Shown here: positions 43,988-55,300 of the stretch, in pieces
Layout of the letters: every line of letters begins with the position of its first letter
Position numbering within the stretch: the stretch's first letter is position 1
Source: Allokutzneria sp. NRRL B-24872
Lineage (GTDB): Bacteria; Actinomycetota; Actinomycetes; Mycobacteriales; Pseudonocardiaceae
Assembly (NCBI RefSeq): GCF_002155965.1
Contig: NZ_MUMH01000086.1
Coordinates: forward strand, 1-64,000
Reading direction: 5' to 3'
Length of the DNA stretch: 64,000 nucleotides
The notes under the pieces: model-generated
Told to the model about the DNA's origin: nothing
What the model saw: only the letters and a program-made list of their open reading frames with translations
Database searches by the model: none
Program-made: the position numbers and the translations under genes

Positions 43988-46900
43988 ATGTTGAACGAGG
44001 ACAAGCTTCGGGACTACCTCAAGCGGACCGCCACCGACCTGCGGCAGGCTCGGCGGCGGGTGCAGGAGCTGGAGGACCGGGACACCGAGCCCATCGCGAT
44101 CGTGTCGATGAGCTGCCGCTTCCCCGGTGGGGTGCGCTCGCCGGAGGACCTGTGGCGGCTGCTGGCCGACGGCGGGGACGCGATCTCGGAGTTCCCGGCC
44201 GACCGCGGCTGGGACCTGGTCGGGCTCTACGACCCCGACCCCGAGCGCTCGGGCAAGGTCTACACGCGCCACGGCGGCTTCCTGCACGACGTTCCCGAGT
44301 TCGACGCCGCGTTCTTCGGGATCTCCCCGCGCGAGGCGCTGGCGATGGACCCGCAGCAGCGGCTGCTGCTGGAGTCCTCGTGGGAGCTGTTCGAGCGCGC
44401 GGGCATCGACCCGACGTCGCTGAAAGGCAGCCGCACCGGGGTCTTCGCCGGCCTGATGTACCACGACTACGCCTCGCGGCTGGAGACCACGCCCGAGTCC
44501 GTCGAGGGCCTGCTGAGCACCGGAAACTCCGGCAGCGTCGCCTCGGGCCGAATCGCCTACACGTTCGGGCTCGAAGGCCCGGCGGTCACGGTGGACACCG
44601 CGTGCTCGTCCTCGTTGGTGGCGCTGCACATGGCGGTCCAGGCCCTGCGCAACGGCGAGTGCGCGATGGCGCTCGCGGGCGGTGTCAGCGTCATGTCCAG
44701 CCCAGCGTCCTTCGTGGAGTTCAGCCGTCAGCGCGGGCTCGCGGAAGACGGTCGCTGCAAGGCTTTCTCCGACGCGGCAGACGGCGCGTCGTGGTCCGAG
44801 GGCGTGGGCCTGCTGCTCGTCGAGCGCCTGTCCGACGCGCGTCGCAACGGTCACCCGGTGCTCGCGGTGGTACGGGGTTCGGCGGTGAACCAGGACGGCG
44901 CGTCCAACGGTTTGACCGCGCCGAACGGTCCTTCGCAGCAGCGCGTGATCCTTCAGGCGCTGTCCAGCGCACGACTGTCCACTGAGGACGTCGACGTGGT
45001 GGAGGCGCACGGGACCGGCACCAATCTGGGCGATCCGATCGAGGCGCAGGCGCTGCTCGCGACCTACGGCCAGGACCGCGCCGAGCCGCTGCTCCTCGGC
45101 TCGGTCAAGTCCAACATCGGCCACACCCAGGCGGCGGCCGGTGTCGCTGGCGTGATCAAGGTGGTCATGGCGCTGCGCAACGGGATTCTGCCCAGGACGC
45201 TGCACGTGGACAGGCCGACGAGCCGGGTCGACTGGAGCGCGGGCGCGGTGCGCCTGGCGACCGAGTCGACGGCGTGGCAGCCGGGCGAGCGCACGCGTCG
45301 CGCCGGTGTCTCCTCGTTCGGGGTCAGCGGCACCAACTCCCACGTGATCATCGAGGAAGCTCCGGAAGCGGAAACCGTTGAGCGGCAGGGGGCTCTGCTG
45401 TGCCCGGACGCGCCGGTGCTGCCGTGGGTGATCTCCGGCCGCGGTGAGGAGGCGCTGCGCGCGCAGGCCCGCAGGCTGCTCGACTTCTTGAAGGAGGGCG
45501 AGGCGCCGGACCCGGTCGACGCCGGCTTCTCGCTCGCCACGACGCGTTCCGCGCTGTCACACCGAGCCGCTGTGCTCGGCGCCTCGCACGCGGAGCTGCT
45601 GGACGGGCTCCGCGCGCTGAGCGAGGGCGAGGCCAGTCCGCGCATCGTGCACGGCACCGCCGGGACCCGCCCCGCCAAGGCCGTCTTCGTCTTCCCGGGC
45701 CAGGGTTCGCAGTGGGCCGGGATGGCAGTGGACCTGCTCGACACGTGCGAGGTCTTCCGCGACCGGCTCACGGAGTGCGACAAGGCGCTCGCCCCGCTCG
45801 TGGGCTGGTCGGTGATCTCCGTGCTGCGCGGCGACGCTGACGCGCCCGCGATGGAGGAGCGGGTGGACGTGGTCCAGCCCGTGCTGTGGGCGATCATGGT
45901 CTCGCTGGCCGCCCTGTGGCGCGCGAGCGGCGTCGAGCCCGCTGCCGTCATCGGTCACTCGCAGGGGGAGATCGCCGCCGCGTGCGTCTCCGGAGCTCTG
46001 TCCATTGCGGACGCCGCGACCGTGGTTGCTCTGCGCAGCAAGGCTTTGCTCGACCTGTCCGGTCGTGGTGGCATGGTGTCCGTCGCGGTGCCCCATGATC
46101 GTGCGGTGGAGCTGGTCAGCCGGTGGAACGGCAAGATCACCATTGCTGCGGTGAACGGCCCGGAGAGCACGGTCGTCTCCGGCGACGCGGACGCTCTGGA
46201 CGAGCTGATGGGCTTCTGCGAGGGCGAATCGGTTCGCGCTCGGCGGGTCCCGGTGGACTACGCGTCGCACTCGGTGCACGTCGAGGACGTCCGCACGCAG
46301 GTCTTGGAAGCGCTGGCGGGGGTCAAGCCGGGCAAGGCCGAGGTGCCGATGCTCTCCACGGTCACCGGCGAGTGGCTTGCGGGCCAGGAGGTCGACGCGG
46401 CGTACTGGTACCAGAACCTGCGTGAGACCGTGCGCTTCCAGCAGGCGGTCCAGGAGCTGACCGAGCAGGAGTACGAGCTGTTCATCGAGGTCAGCCCGCA
46501 TCCGGTGCTGGTCATGGGCGTCGGTGACAGCGTTGAGGCCGCTGGCGGGGAGCCCAAGGTCGTCGGCACGCTGCGCCGTGGTGAGGGTGGTTGGGAGCGC
46601 TTCGCGACCTCTCTCGCGCACGCCCACACCCACGGGCAGAAGGTCGACTGGTCCGTGGTGTTCGGCCCGGAGGCGGAGCGGATCGACCTGCCGTCCTACG
46701 CCTTCCAGCGGCAGCGCTACTGGCTCGAAGGCGGTTCCGCGCTCGACGTGACCGCCGCCGGGCTGGACACCGCCGATCACCCGCTGCTCGGCGCGACGGT
46801 GGAAACCGCTGGGGGAGAAGGTGTTCTGCTGACCGGCAGGCTCTCGCCGACCACTCAGCCGTGGATCGCCGAGCACTCCATCGGCGGCGTCGTGGTGCTG

Positions 46901-49363
46901 CCGGTGAGCGTTCTGGTGGAACTCGCGCTGAAGGCCGGGAACCACGTCGGCTGCGCGCACTTGGAGGAGTTGGCTCTGCACGCGCCGTTGGTCGCGCAGC
47001 AGGGCGCGATGCAGGTTCAGGTTCAGGTCGGCGCGGCGAGCGGTTCGGGCCACCGCGATGTGAGCATCCACGCGCGCAGCACGGAGGTCGACAGTCCACA
47101 GTGGACGTGCCACGCCACCGGAGTGCTTGCGCCGAAGACCCCGAAGCCGGAGTTCGACCTGGTGTCGTGGCCGCCCGCCGACAGTGAGCAGATCCCGGTG
47201 GAGGGTCACTACGACGGCCTTTCCGCGCTGGGCTACCACTACGGTCCGGCGTTCCAGGGACTGCGTGCGGCGTGGCGGCGCGGCGACGAGCTGTTCGCCG
47301 AGGTCGAGCTGCCCGGAGCTGAGCGCGCCCGTGCCGACTCCTACGGCCTGCACCCGGTGCTGCTCGACGCGGTCGTGCAGACGCTGACGCTGGCTGGCGG
47401 CTCCGGCGGTTCTGAAGGCATGGGCATGCCGTTCGCGTGGAACGGCGTGTCGATCCACTCGCCGGGAGCGAGTACCGTGCGGGTCCGAGTTCGTCCGGTC
47501 GGCGAGGGCGCGGCGGCCTTCGAGGTCGCTGACACGCACGGCTTCCCGGTCGCCTCTGTGGAATCTCTTGTGGTTCGGCCGGTTTCGCCGCAGCAGATCG
47601 TTGCTGCTCGGGCGGCCGGCCAGGACTGGATGTTCGACGTTCAGTGGGTTTCGCAGCCTGTGTCCACTGTGGACTCCGCTACGGACTTCGTGGTTCACCG
47701 TTGCGCGAAGGGCTCGGTTCGCGAGGTCGTCAACGACACGCTGGCGAAGGTCCAGGAGTGGATCGCTGACGAGCAGGACGGCCGGTTGGTCGTGGTGACC
47801 AACGGAGCCGCCGCGCTCGACGGGGAACTGCCGGACCCCGCGCAGGCTTGCGCCGCGGCGGTGGTGAAGTCCGCGCAGTCCGAGCACCCCGACCGGTTCC
47901 TGCTGGTCGACGGTGAGGGCTTCGAACCGCTGCTCGGAGCCATCGCCGCGCTGGAGGAGCCGCAGATCGCCGTGCGCGGCGGAAAGCTCTACGCGCCGCG
48001 CTTCGGTCGGGTTGCCGCTTCGGACAGTGCGAGGGCGTGGGACCCGGCAGGCACGGTCCTGCTCACCGGTGCTTCCGGTGGGCTGGGCATGGTCCTCGCT
48101 CGACACCTGGTGGTGGAGCGTGGAGTTCGGCACCTCGTGCTGACCAGCCGTCGCGGGCTCGACGCCGACGGGATGGTCGAGCTGCACGACGAGCTGACCG
48201 GGCTCGGCGCTCACGTGTCCGTTGTGGCTTGCGACATCGCCGAGCGCAGCGCGGTGGAGGACCTGCTCGCGTCGATCCCGGCCGAGCACCCGCTGACCGC
48301 CGTTGTGCACGCCGCCGCCGCGCTGGACGACGGCGTGATCACCGCTTTGGACCCGGCGCGGATGGAGACGGTGCTCCGCCCCAAGGTGGACGGGACGCAG
48401 TACCTGCACGAACTGACGCGCGAGTTGGACCTCGCGGCGTTCGTGCTCTTCTCGTCGCTGTCCAGTGTTCTGGGCAGTGCGGGTGCGGCGAACTACGCCG
48501 CTGGCAACGCTTTCCTGGACGCGCTGGCGCTGCGTCGGCGCGCCGAGGGGCTGCCCGCGACCTCGCTCGTGTGGGGCCTGTGGATGAGCAACGGCGGCAT
48601 GGGCGACCGGATCACCGACGCCGACCGCGGCCGGATGGCGCGCGCCGGTGTCGTGCCGTTCTCCTCCGAGGAGGGCTTGGCGCTCTTCGACAGCGCGGTC
48701 GCCGCCGACCTCCCGGTGATCGTTCCCGCGCGGCTGGACATCCCCGGCCTGCGGGCGATGGCGAGGGCCGCAGCGATGCCCGCGCAGTTCCGCGGTGTGG
48801 TCGGCGAGGTCAGCCCGGCGAAGGCTGCCGAGGAGTCCTCGGCGCTGATGCGGCGCCTGGCCGGACTGGACGAGGCCGACGTCGAGCGGGTGCTGCTGGA
48901 CGTGGTCCGCGAGCAGGCCGCCGCGACCCTCGGGCTCGGCGACGCCGGGACGATCGAGGCGACCAGCGCGTTCCGCGAGCTGGGCTTCGACTCGCTGACC
49001 GGGGTGGAGCTGCGCAACCGGATCAACGCGGCCACCGGGCTGCGGCTGAAGGCCACGCTGGTCTTCGACCACCCCAGCCCGATCGCGATCGCCCGGCTGC
49101 TGCGCGGGAACCTCGCGATCGAGGCGGTCACCGAGATCCCGCCCGTGCTGCACGAGCTGGACGGCCTGGAAGCCACCCTCGCCATGATCGATCCCGGCGA
49201 CAAGGTCCGCGACACGGTCACCGCGCGGCTGAAGGCACTGCTGTGGAAGTGGACCGACACCGGCGCTTCCCAGGCCGCTTCCCCCGACGCGGCCGACGAC
49301 ATCGGCGTGATCAGCGACGACGAGATGTTCGAGCTCATCGACAACGAGCTCGGCTCGCGCTGA
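43988..49363 (+). CDS. Type I polyketide synthase, module 7: KS-AT(methylmalonyl)-DH-KR-ACP (PKS-3)
   Basis: A 1791-residue single-module PKS. An N-terminal docking coiled coil ([20 protein letters not shown]) is followed by KS Cys206, AT with GHSQGE (Ser658) and YASH from Tyr758, so methylmalonyl, then DH with [10 protein letters not shown] and aspartate in LLDAVVQ, KR (about 48050-48600) with GASGGLG, LDD in [10 protein letters not shown] and YAAGN, and ACP Ser1669. A C-terminal tail ending [15 protein letters not shown] docks PKS-4. In the DH the usual PGTA after the catalytic histidine motif reads PVSV. It adds the sixth conjugated alkene, C-methylated. The ATG at 43988 has GAAGGAGCG upstream; only 26 bases separate it from PKS-2. 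Confidence 0.97.
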   Translation: MLNEDKLRDYLKRTATDLRQARRRVQELEDRDTEPIAIVSMSCRFPGGVRSPEDLWRLLADGGDAISEFPADRGWDLVGLYDPDPERSGKVYTRHGGFLHDVPEFDAAFFGISPREALAMDPQQRLLLESSWELFERAGIDPTSLKGSRTGVFAGLMYHDYASRLETTPESVEGLLSTGNSGSVASGRIAYTFGLEGPAVTVDTACSSSLVALHMAVQALRNGECAMALAGGVSVMSSPASFVEFSRQRGLAEDGRCKAFSDAADGASWSEGVGLLLVERLSDARRNGHPVLAVVRGSAVNQDGASNGLTAPNGPSQQRVILQALSSARLSTEDVDVVEAHGTGTNLGDPIEAQALLATYGQDRAEPLLLGSVKSNIGHTQAAAGVAGVIKVVMALRNGILPRTLHVDRPTSRVDWSAGAVRLATESTAWQPGERTRRAGVSSFGVSGTNSHVIIEEAPEAETVERQGALLCPDAPVLPWVISGRGEEALRAQARRLLDFLKEGEAPDPVDAGFSLATTRSALSHRAAVLGASHAELLDGLRALSEGEASPRIVHGTAGTRPAKAVFVFPGQGSQWAGMAVDLLDTCEVFRDRLTECDKALAPLVGWSVISVLRGDADAPAMEERVDVVQPVLWAIMVSLAALWRASGVEPAAVIGHSQGEIAAACVSGALSIADAATVVALRSKALLDLSGRGGMVSVAVPHDRAVELVSRWNGKITIAAVNGPESTVVSGDADALDELMGFCEGESVRARRVPVDYASHSVHVEDVRTQVLEALAGVKPGKAEVPMLSTVTGEWLAGQEVDAAYWYQNLRETVRFQQAVQELTEQEYELFIEVSPHPVLVMGVGDSVEAAGGEPKVVGTLRRGEGGWERFATSLAHAHTHGQKVDWSVVFGPEAERIDLPSYAFQRQRYWLEGGSALDVTAAGLDTADHPLLGATVETAGGEGVLLTGRLSPTTQPWIAEHSIGGVVVLPVSVLVELALKAGNHVGCAHLEELALHAPLVAQQGAMQVQVQVGAASGSGHRDVSIHARSTEVDSPQWTCHATGVLAPKTPKPEFDLVSWPPADSEQIPVEGHYDGLSALGYHYGPAFQGLRAAWRRGDELFAEVELPGAERARADSYGLHPVLLDAVVQTLTLAGGSGGSEGMGMPFAWNGVSIHSPGASTVRVRVRPVGEGAAAFEVADTHGFPVASVESLVVRPVSPQQIVAARAAGQDWMFDVQWVSQPVSTVDSATDFVVHRCAKGSVREVVNDTLAKVQEWIADEQDGRLVVVTNGAAALDGELPDPAQACAAAVVKSAQSEHPDRFLLVDGEGFEPLLGAIAALEEPQIAVRGGKLYAPRFGRVAASDSARAWDPAGTVLLTGASGGLGMVLARHLVVERGVRHLVLTSRRGLDADGMVELHDELTGLGAHVSVVACDIAERSAVEDLLASIPAEHPLTAVVHAAAALDDGVITALDPARMETVLRPKVDGTQYLHELTRELDLAAFVLFSSLSSVLGSAGAANYAAGNAFLDALALRRRAEGLPATSLVWGLWMSNGGMGDRITDADRGRMARAGVVPFSSEEGLALFDSAVAADLPVIVPARLDIPGLRAMARAAAMPAQFRGVVGEVSPAKAAEESSALMRRLAGLDEADVERVLLDVVREQAAATLGLGDAGTIEATSAFRELGFDSLTGVELRNRINAATGLRLKATLVFDHPSPIAIARLLRGNLAIEAVTEIPPVLHELDGLEATLAMIDPGDKVRDTVTARLKALLWKWTDTGASQAASPDAADDIGVISDDEMFELIDNELGSR

Positions 49364-49393
49364 CCCCCACCAGCTTCTCCGAGGACGGACGAC

Positions 49394-52300
49394 ATGGCGA
49401 ACGACGACAAGCTCAGGGACTACCTCAAGCGCGTCATGGTGGACCTGCGCCAGACCCGCAGGCAGCTGGACGAGCTGGAGTCCAAGGACACCGAGCCCAT
49501 CGCGATCGTCGGCATGGCCTGCCGCTACCCCGGCGGCGTCGCGTCCCCGGAGCAGCTGTGGGACCTGGTTTCTTCCGGGCGGGACGCGGTGTCGGGGTTC
49601 CCGGCCGACCGCGGCTGGGACCTGGAGGGGATCTACGACCCGGACCCCGACCGCGCCGGGAGGACCTACACCCGGCACGGTGGTTTCCTCGACGACGCGG
49701 CCGGGTTCGACCCCGCGTTCTTCGGGATCTCCCCGCGTGAAGCGCTCGCGATGGACCCGCAGCAGCGGCTGCTGTTGCAGACCTCGTGGGAGGCCATCGA
49801 GCGCGCGGGCATCGACCCGATGTCGGTGCGCGGCGGGCAGGCCGGCGTTTTCGTCGGTACCAACGGCCAGGACCACGCCAGCCTGCTGCGCTCCGGTGAC
49901 GAGGAGACCGAGGCGCACGCCCTCACCGCCAACACCGCCGCGGTGATCTCCGGTCGCATCGCCTACGCGCTGGGGCTCGAAGGTCCCGCGGTCACAGTGG
50001 ACACCGCGTGCTCGTCGTCGCTGGTGGCCATGCACCTCGCCGCGCACGCGCTGCGCCAGGGGGAGTGCTCGCTCGCGCTCGCCGGTGGTGCGACGATCAT
50101 GGCCACTCCCAACACGTTCATCGCGTTCAGCCGTCAGCGCGGGCTGTCATCGGACGGCCGTTGCCGCGCGTTCTCCGCTTCGGCGGACGGCACGGGCATG
50201 GCCGAGGGCGTCGGCGTGATCCTGTTGGAGCGCCTGTCCGACGCGCGTCGCAACGGTCACCCGGTGCTCGCGGTGATCCGGGGTTCGGCGGTGAACCAGG
50301 ACGGTGCGTCGAACGGCCTGACCGCGCCCAACGGACCCTCGCAGGAGCGCGTCATCCGGCAGGCGCTGGCCAACGCCCGGTTGACGCCGGAGCAGGTTGA
50401 CGTGGTGGAGGCGCACGGCACCGCCACCGCGCTGGGCGATCCGATCGAGGCGGACGCGCTGCTCGCGACCTACGGCCAGGATCACCCGGCTGACCGACCG
50501 CTGTGGCTCGGGTCGATCAAGTCCAACATCGGTCACTCGCAGGCCGCCGCCGGTGTGGCCGGTGTGATCAAGATGGTGATGGCGCTCCAGCACGGAGTGC
50601 TTCCGCGGACGCTGCACGTGGACGCGCCGTCACCGCACGTGGACTGGGCTTCGGGCAATGTCCGCCTGCTGACTTCGGCTGAGCCGTGGCCTGATGTGGA
50701 CCGGCCTCGACGTGCTGGTGTCTCGTCGTTCGGGGCGAGCGGAACCAACGCGCACGTGATCCTTGAGCAGGCCGTCGCGGAGCCCGCACCGGTGGCTTCG
50801 CCCGCCGCTGGGCCGGTGGCGTGGGTGCTGTCCGGCAAGTCCGACGCGGCTCTGCGCGCTCAGGCCGCGCGTCTTCTGTCCTTTGTGGACACGTCGGCTT
50901 CTCCGGTGGACGTCGCGCTCTCGCTGGCCACCACGCGGTCCGCTTGGGAGCGCCGCGCGGCGGTTGTGGGCTCGTCGGTGGAGGAGCTGACCGAGGGGTT
51001 GCGTGCCGTCGCCGCCGGTGAAGGTTCGGCGCTCGCGGTGGAGGGTGTTGCGCGCTCCGGCAAGGTCGGGTTCGTGTTCTCGGGTCAGGGTTCGCAGCGC
51101 CTGGGTATGGGTCAGGAGTTGTTTGACACGTATCCGGTGTTCGCGGCGGCCTTTACGGAGGTCGTCAACTACTTGACGGTGGACGTCAAGTCGCCTGATC
51201 TGGATCAGACCGGGAACGCCCAGCCTGCGTTGTTCGCTCTCGAAGTGGCGTTGTTCCGTTTGCTGGAGTCGTGGGGTGTGCGGCCGGATGTGGTGGCTGG
51301 GCATTCGATTGGTGAGATCGCGGCTGCTCACGTCGCTGGGGTCCTGTCGCTGAAGGACGCGGCGGCTCTGGTGGGTGCTCGGGCTCGGTTGATGCAGGCG
51401 CTCCCGGTTGGTGGGGCGATGGTGGCGGTGCAGGCTTCTGAAGCGGAGGTGCTGCCGCTGCTGACGGATGGCGTGGGGATCGCGGCGATCAACGGGCCGG
51501 AGTCCGTTGTGGTATCGGGTACCGAGGACGCGGTTCTGGCGGTTGTGGCGCAGTTCGCGGGACGCAAGACCTCGCGGCTCAAGGTGTCGCATGCGTTTCA
51601 TTCGCCGTTGATGGAGCCGATGCTGGCGGAGTTCGCCTCGGCTCTCTCCGATTTGACGTTCAACGAGCCGCAGATCCCGATCGTGTCGACGTTGACCGGG
51701 TCTTTGGTGGAACGCTGTTCCGTTGAGTACTGGGTTCGGCATGTGCGGGACTCGGTTCGCTTCGCGGATGGCGTTCGGGCCATGCGTGAGCAGGGGGTGA
51801 CGCGGTTCGTTGAGGTAGGACCGGGTGGTGTGCTCTCGGCGATGGTGCAGGGCTGCGTGGACGACGCGGTGGCCGTGCCGGTGCTGCGCGCCGAGCGGGC
51901 GGAGCCGCAGGCGATCGTCACCGCGCTCGCGCAGCTGCACACCCACGGCGTGCCCGTGGACTGGAGCGTCTTCGGCGGCGCCAAGGTCGATCTGCCGACC
52001 TACGCCTTCCAGAAGGAGCGCTTCTGGCTGGACAAGCCCGCGCCGGTGGTGGACGCCGCCGACGCCGAGTTCTGGGCGAGCGTCGAGCGCGAGGACGTCG
52101 CTTCGCTGGCGACCGCGCTCGGGCTGAGCGCGGACGAGCTGGACGCCGTGGTGCCGAAGCTGTCCGCATGGCGCAGGCAGCGGCACGAGGTGTCCACTGT
52201 GGACAGCTGGACCTACCGGATCGACTGGCAGCCGCTTCCCGAGATCAAGTCCGCCGCGCTCGCCGGGAACTGGGTCGTCGTGGCGGAGGAGGGCGACGAG

Positions 52301-55300
52301 CGGGCGGCGGCCGTCGCTGAAGGGCTCGGCGCTCGACTGGTCACGGACCTCGCCGAGCTGACCGAAGCGGACGGCATCCTCTCGTTCGGCTCCTTGACGG
52401 CTACCGTCAAGCTGCTCCGAGCTGGCGTTGAGGCGCCGCTGTGGTGCGCGACCCGGGGTGCGGTCCACGACAACCTGGACCCGGACCAGAGCATGGTGTG
52501 GGGCCTCGGCCGAGCCGTCGCGCTGGAGCACCCGCAGCGGTGGGGCGGTCTCGTCGACCTTGGTGAGAACGTCGACGTCGGACGCCTCGCGGCGGTGCTC
52601 AACCAGACGAGCGAAGACCAGGTCGTCATCCGCGACAACGGCGTCTTCGCCGCGCGCCTGAGCAGGGTTCAGCGCGGGATCACCGAGCCGTGGACGCCGC
52701 GCGGCACCGTCCTGATCACCGGCGGGACCGGTGCGCTGGCCGGGCACCTCGCGCGGTGGCTCGCGAAGGCGGGCGCCGAGCACCTGGTGCTGACCAGCCG
52801 TCGCGGGATGGAGGCGCCGGGGGCCGCCGAGCTGAAGGCCGAGCTCGAAGCGTCGACCGAGGTCACTGTGCTCGCGTGCGACATGGCCGACCGCGACGCC
52901 GTGCAGAACCTCCTTGCGGAGCACACCTTCACGTCCGTCTTCCACACTGCGGGCGTCGAGCAGTTCACGCCGTTCGACGAGCTGACCGACGAGGACTTCG
53001 CCCGCACGCTGGGCGCGAAGGTCACCGGCGCGGCGCTCTTGGACGAGCTGCTGGGCGAGCGGGAACTCGATGCCTTCGTGCTCTACTCCTCGATCGCCGC
53101 CACGTGGGGCAGCGGCCAGCAGACCGCCTACGCCGCCGCGAACGCCTACCTGGACGGACTCGCGCACCAGCGCCGGGCGCGTGGGCTGGCCGCGACTTCC
53201 GTGGCGTGGGGGCCGTGGGGCGGCGGCGGCATGCTCACCGACTCCGACGAAGCGCAGCTGAGCCGTCGTGGTGTGAGCGCCATGCGCCCCGACCTGGCCG
53301 TCTCCGCGCTGAGGCGGGCACTGGATTCCGGCGAGACCGCCATCGCGGTCGCCGACGTGGACTGGGGACGGTTCATCCCCCCGTTCACCCTGAACAGGCC
53401 GAGCGCGTTGCTCTCCGGCTTCACCGAGGCGGCTCCTGCTGAAGAGAACGCCGCGCCGTTGGTGGCGAAGCTGTCCGGACTGTCCACTGAGGACCAGATC
53501 GCGGCGCTGCTGGACATCGTGCGCGGGCAGGTCGCTGCCGTTCTCGGGCATCGTGGCGCCGATTCCGTCGAGACCGACCGCGCGTTCAAGGACCTCGGGT
53601 TCGACTCGCTGACCGCGATCGAGATGCGCACCAAGGTCGGCGCGGCGACCGGGCTGTCGCTGCCCGCCACGCTGATCTTCGACTACCCGAACCCGTTGGT
53701 GCTGGCCGAGTTCCTGCACGCCGAGCTGTTCGGCTCAGCTGCTGCCACCACCCGTGTGGTGACCGCGTCGGCGGACGAGCCGATCGCGATCGTGGCGATG
53801 AGCTGCCGCCTTCCCGGCGGCGTCGCCTCGCCGGAGGCCTTGTGGCAGCTGGTGTCCGAGGGGGTCGACGCGATCTCCGGGTTCCCGGGCGACCGGGGCT
53901 GGGACATCGACTCCCTGTACGACCCCGATCCCGAGAGGACTGGCACGACCTACGCGCGCGATGGCGGCTTCCTGGCCGACGCCACGGACTTCGACGCCGC
54001 GTTCTTCGGGATCTCCCCGCGCGAGGCGTTGGCGATGGACCCGCAGCAGCGGCTGTTGCTGGAGGCCTCGTGGGAGGTCTTCGAGCGCGCCGGTCTGACT
54101 CCCGCGCAGGTGAAGGGAACGCGGACCGGGGTTTACGCTGGGCTCGCGTTCCAGGGTTACGGCACTGAGTCCGGCACCAAGCCGGACGGTGTCGAGGGCC
54201 ACCTGCTCACCGGGGGCGCCTCGAGTGTCGCGTCCGGTCGCGTGGCTTACACCTTCGGGCTCGAAGGCCCTGCGGTCACGATCGACACGGCGTGCTCTTC
54301 GTCGCTGGTCGCGCTGCACCTCGCAGTGCAGTCGTTGCGCAGCGGCGAATCGGACATGGCGCTCGCCGGTGGTGTGTGCGTCATGGCCAGCCCCAACGTC
54401 TTCGTCGAGTTCAGCCGCCAGCGCGGGCTCTCGCCGGACGGCCGCTGCCGGGCGTTCTCGGCGGACGCGGACGGCACCGGCTGGTCCGAGGGCGTCGGCA
54501 TGATCCTCGTCGAGCGCCTTTCCGACGCGCAGCGCTTCGGCCACCCCGTGCTCGCCGTCGTGCGCGGCACTGCGATCAACCAGGACGGCGCGTCCAACGG
54601 GCTGACCGCGCCCAACGGTCCCGCGCAGCAGCGCGTGATTCGCGAGGCCCTCGCCGCCGCGGGGCTCGCACCGTCCGATGTGGACACTGTTGAGGCCCAC
54701 GGGACCGGCACCACGCTGGGTGATCCGATCGAGGCGCAGGCGCTGCTCGCGACCTACGGGCGGGACCGCGACCAGCCGCTGTGGGTGGGCTCGCTGAAGT
54801 CCAACATCGGCCACACGCAGGCCGCGGCCGGTGTCGCCGGTGTGATCAAGATGGTCATGGCCATGCGCAACGGCGTGCTGCCGCAGACGCTGCACGCGGG
54901 CGAGCCGACGCCGCACGTGGACTGGTCGGCGGGCAACGTGCGGCTGCTGACCGAATCCGTGCCGTGGCAGGTCGACCGACCGCGCCGCGCGGGCATCTCC
55001 TCCTTCGGCGCGAGCGGCACCAACGCCCACGCGATCATCGAGCAGGCTCCGCCCGGAGAAGCCCCGAGAACGACGCCGGAGCCGACCGCCCCGGTCCCGT
55101 GGGTGCTGTCCGCCAAGAGCGCCAAGGCTCTGCGCGCGCAGGCGGCCCGCTTGGCGGAGCACCTGACCGACCGGGACTGGAACCCAATTGACATCGGGTT
55201 CTCCCTCGATGGCCGCGCGGCGTTCGAGGAGCGCGCGGTCGTCGTCGGGACCGACCGCGAGTCACTGCTGGAGGGCTTGCAGGCGTTCACTGTCACCGGC

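Noticed and set aside
45557-50047. Very long minus-strand open frames opposite the PKS genes (also 55262-59530, 23642-26428, 17012-19651)
   Set aside because: They mirror the codon pattern of the plus-strand PKS, have Arg/His/Gln-rich low-complexity translations and no domains. They are shadows of GC-rich coding DNA.
15951-51340. Tandem repeats as CRISPR array or mobile elements
   Set aside because: The repeats are kilobase-spaced homologous module segments in frame, with no spacers, transposase or terminal repeats.
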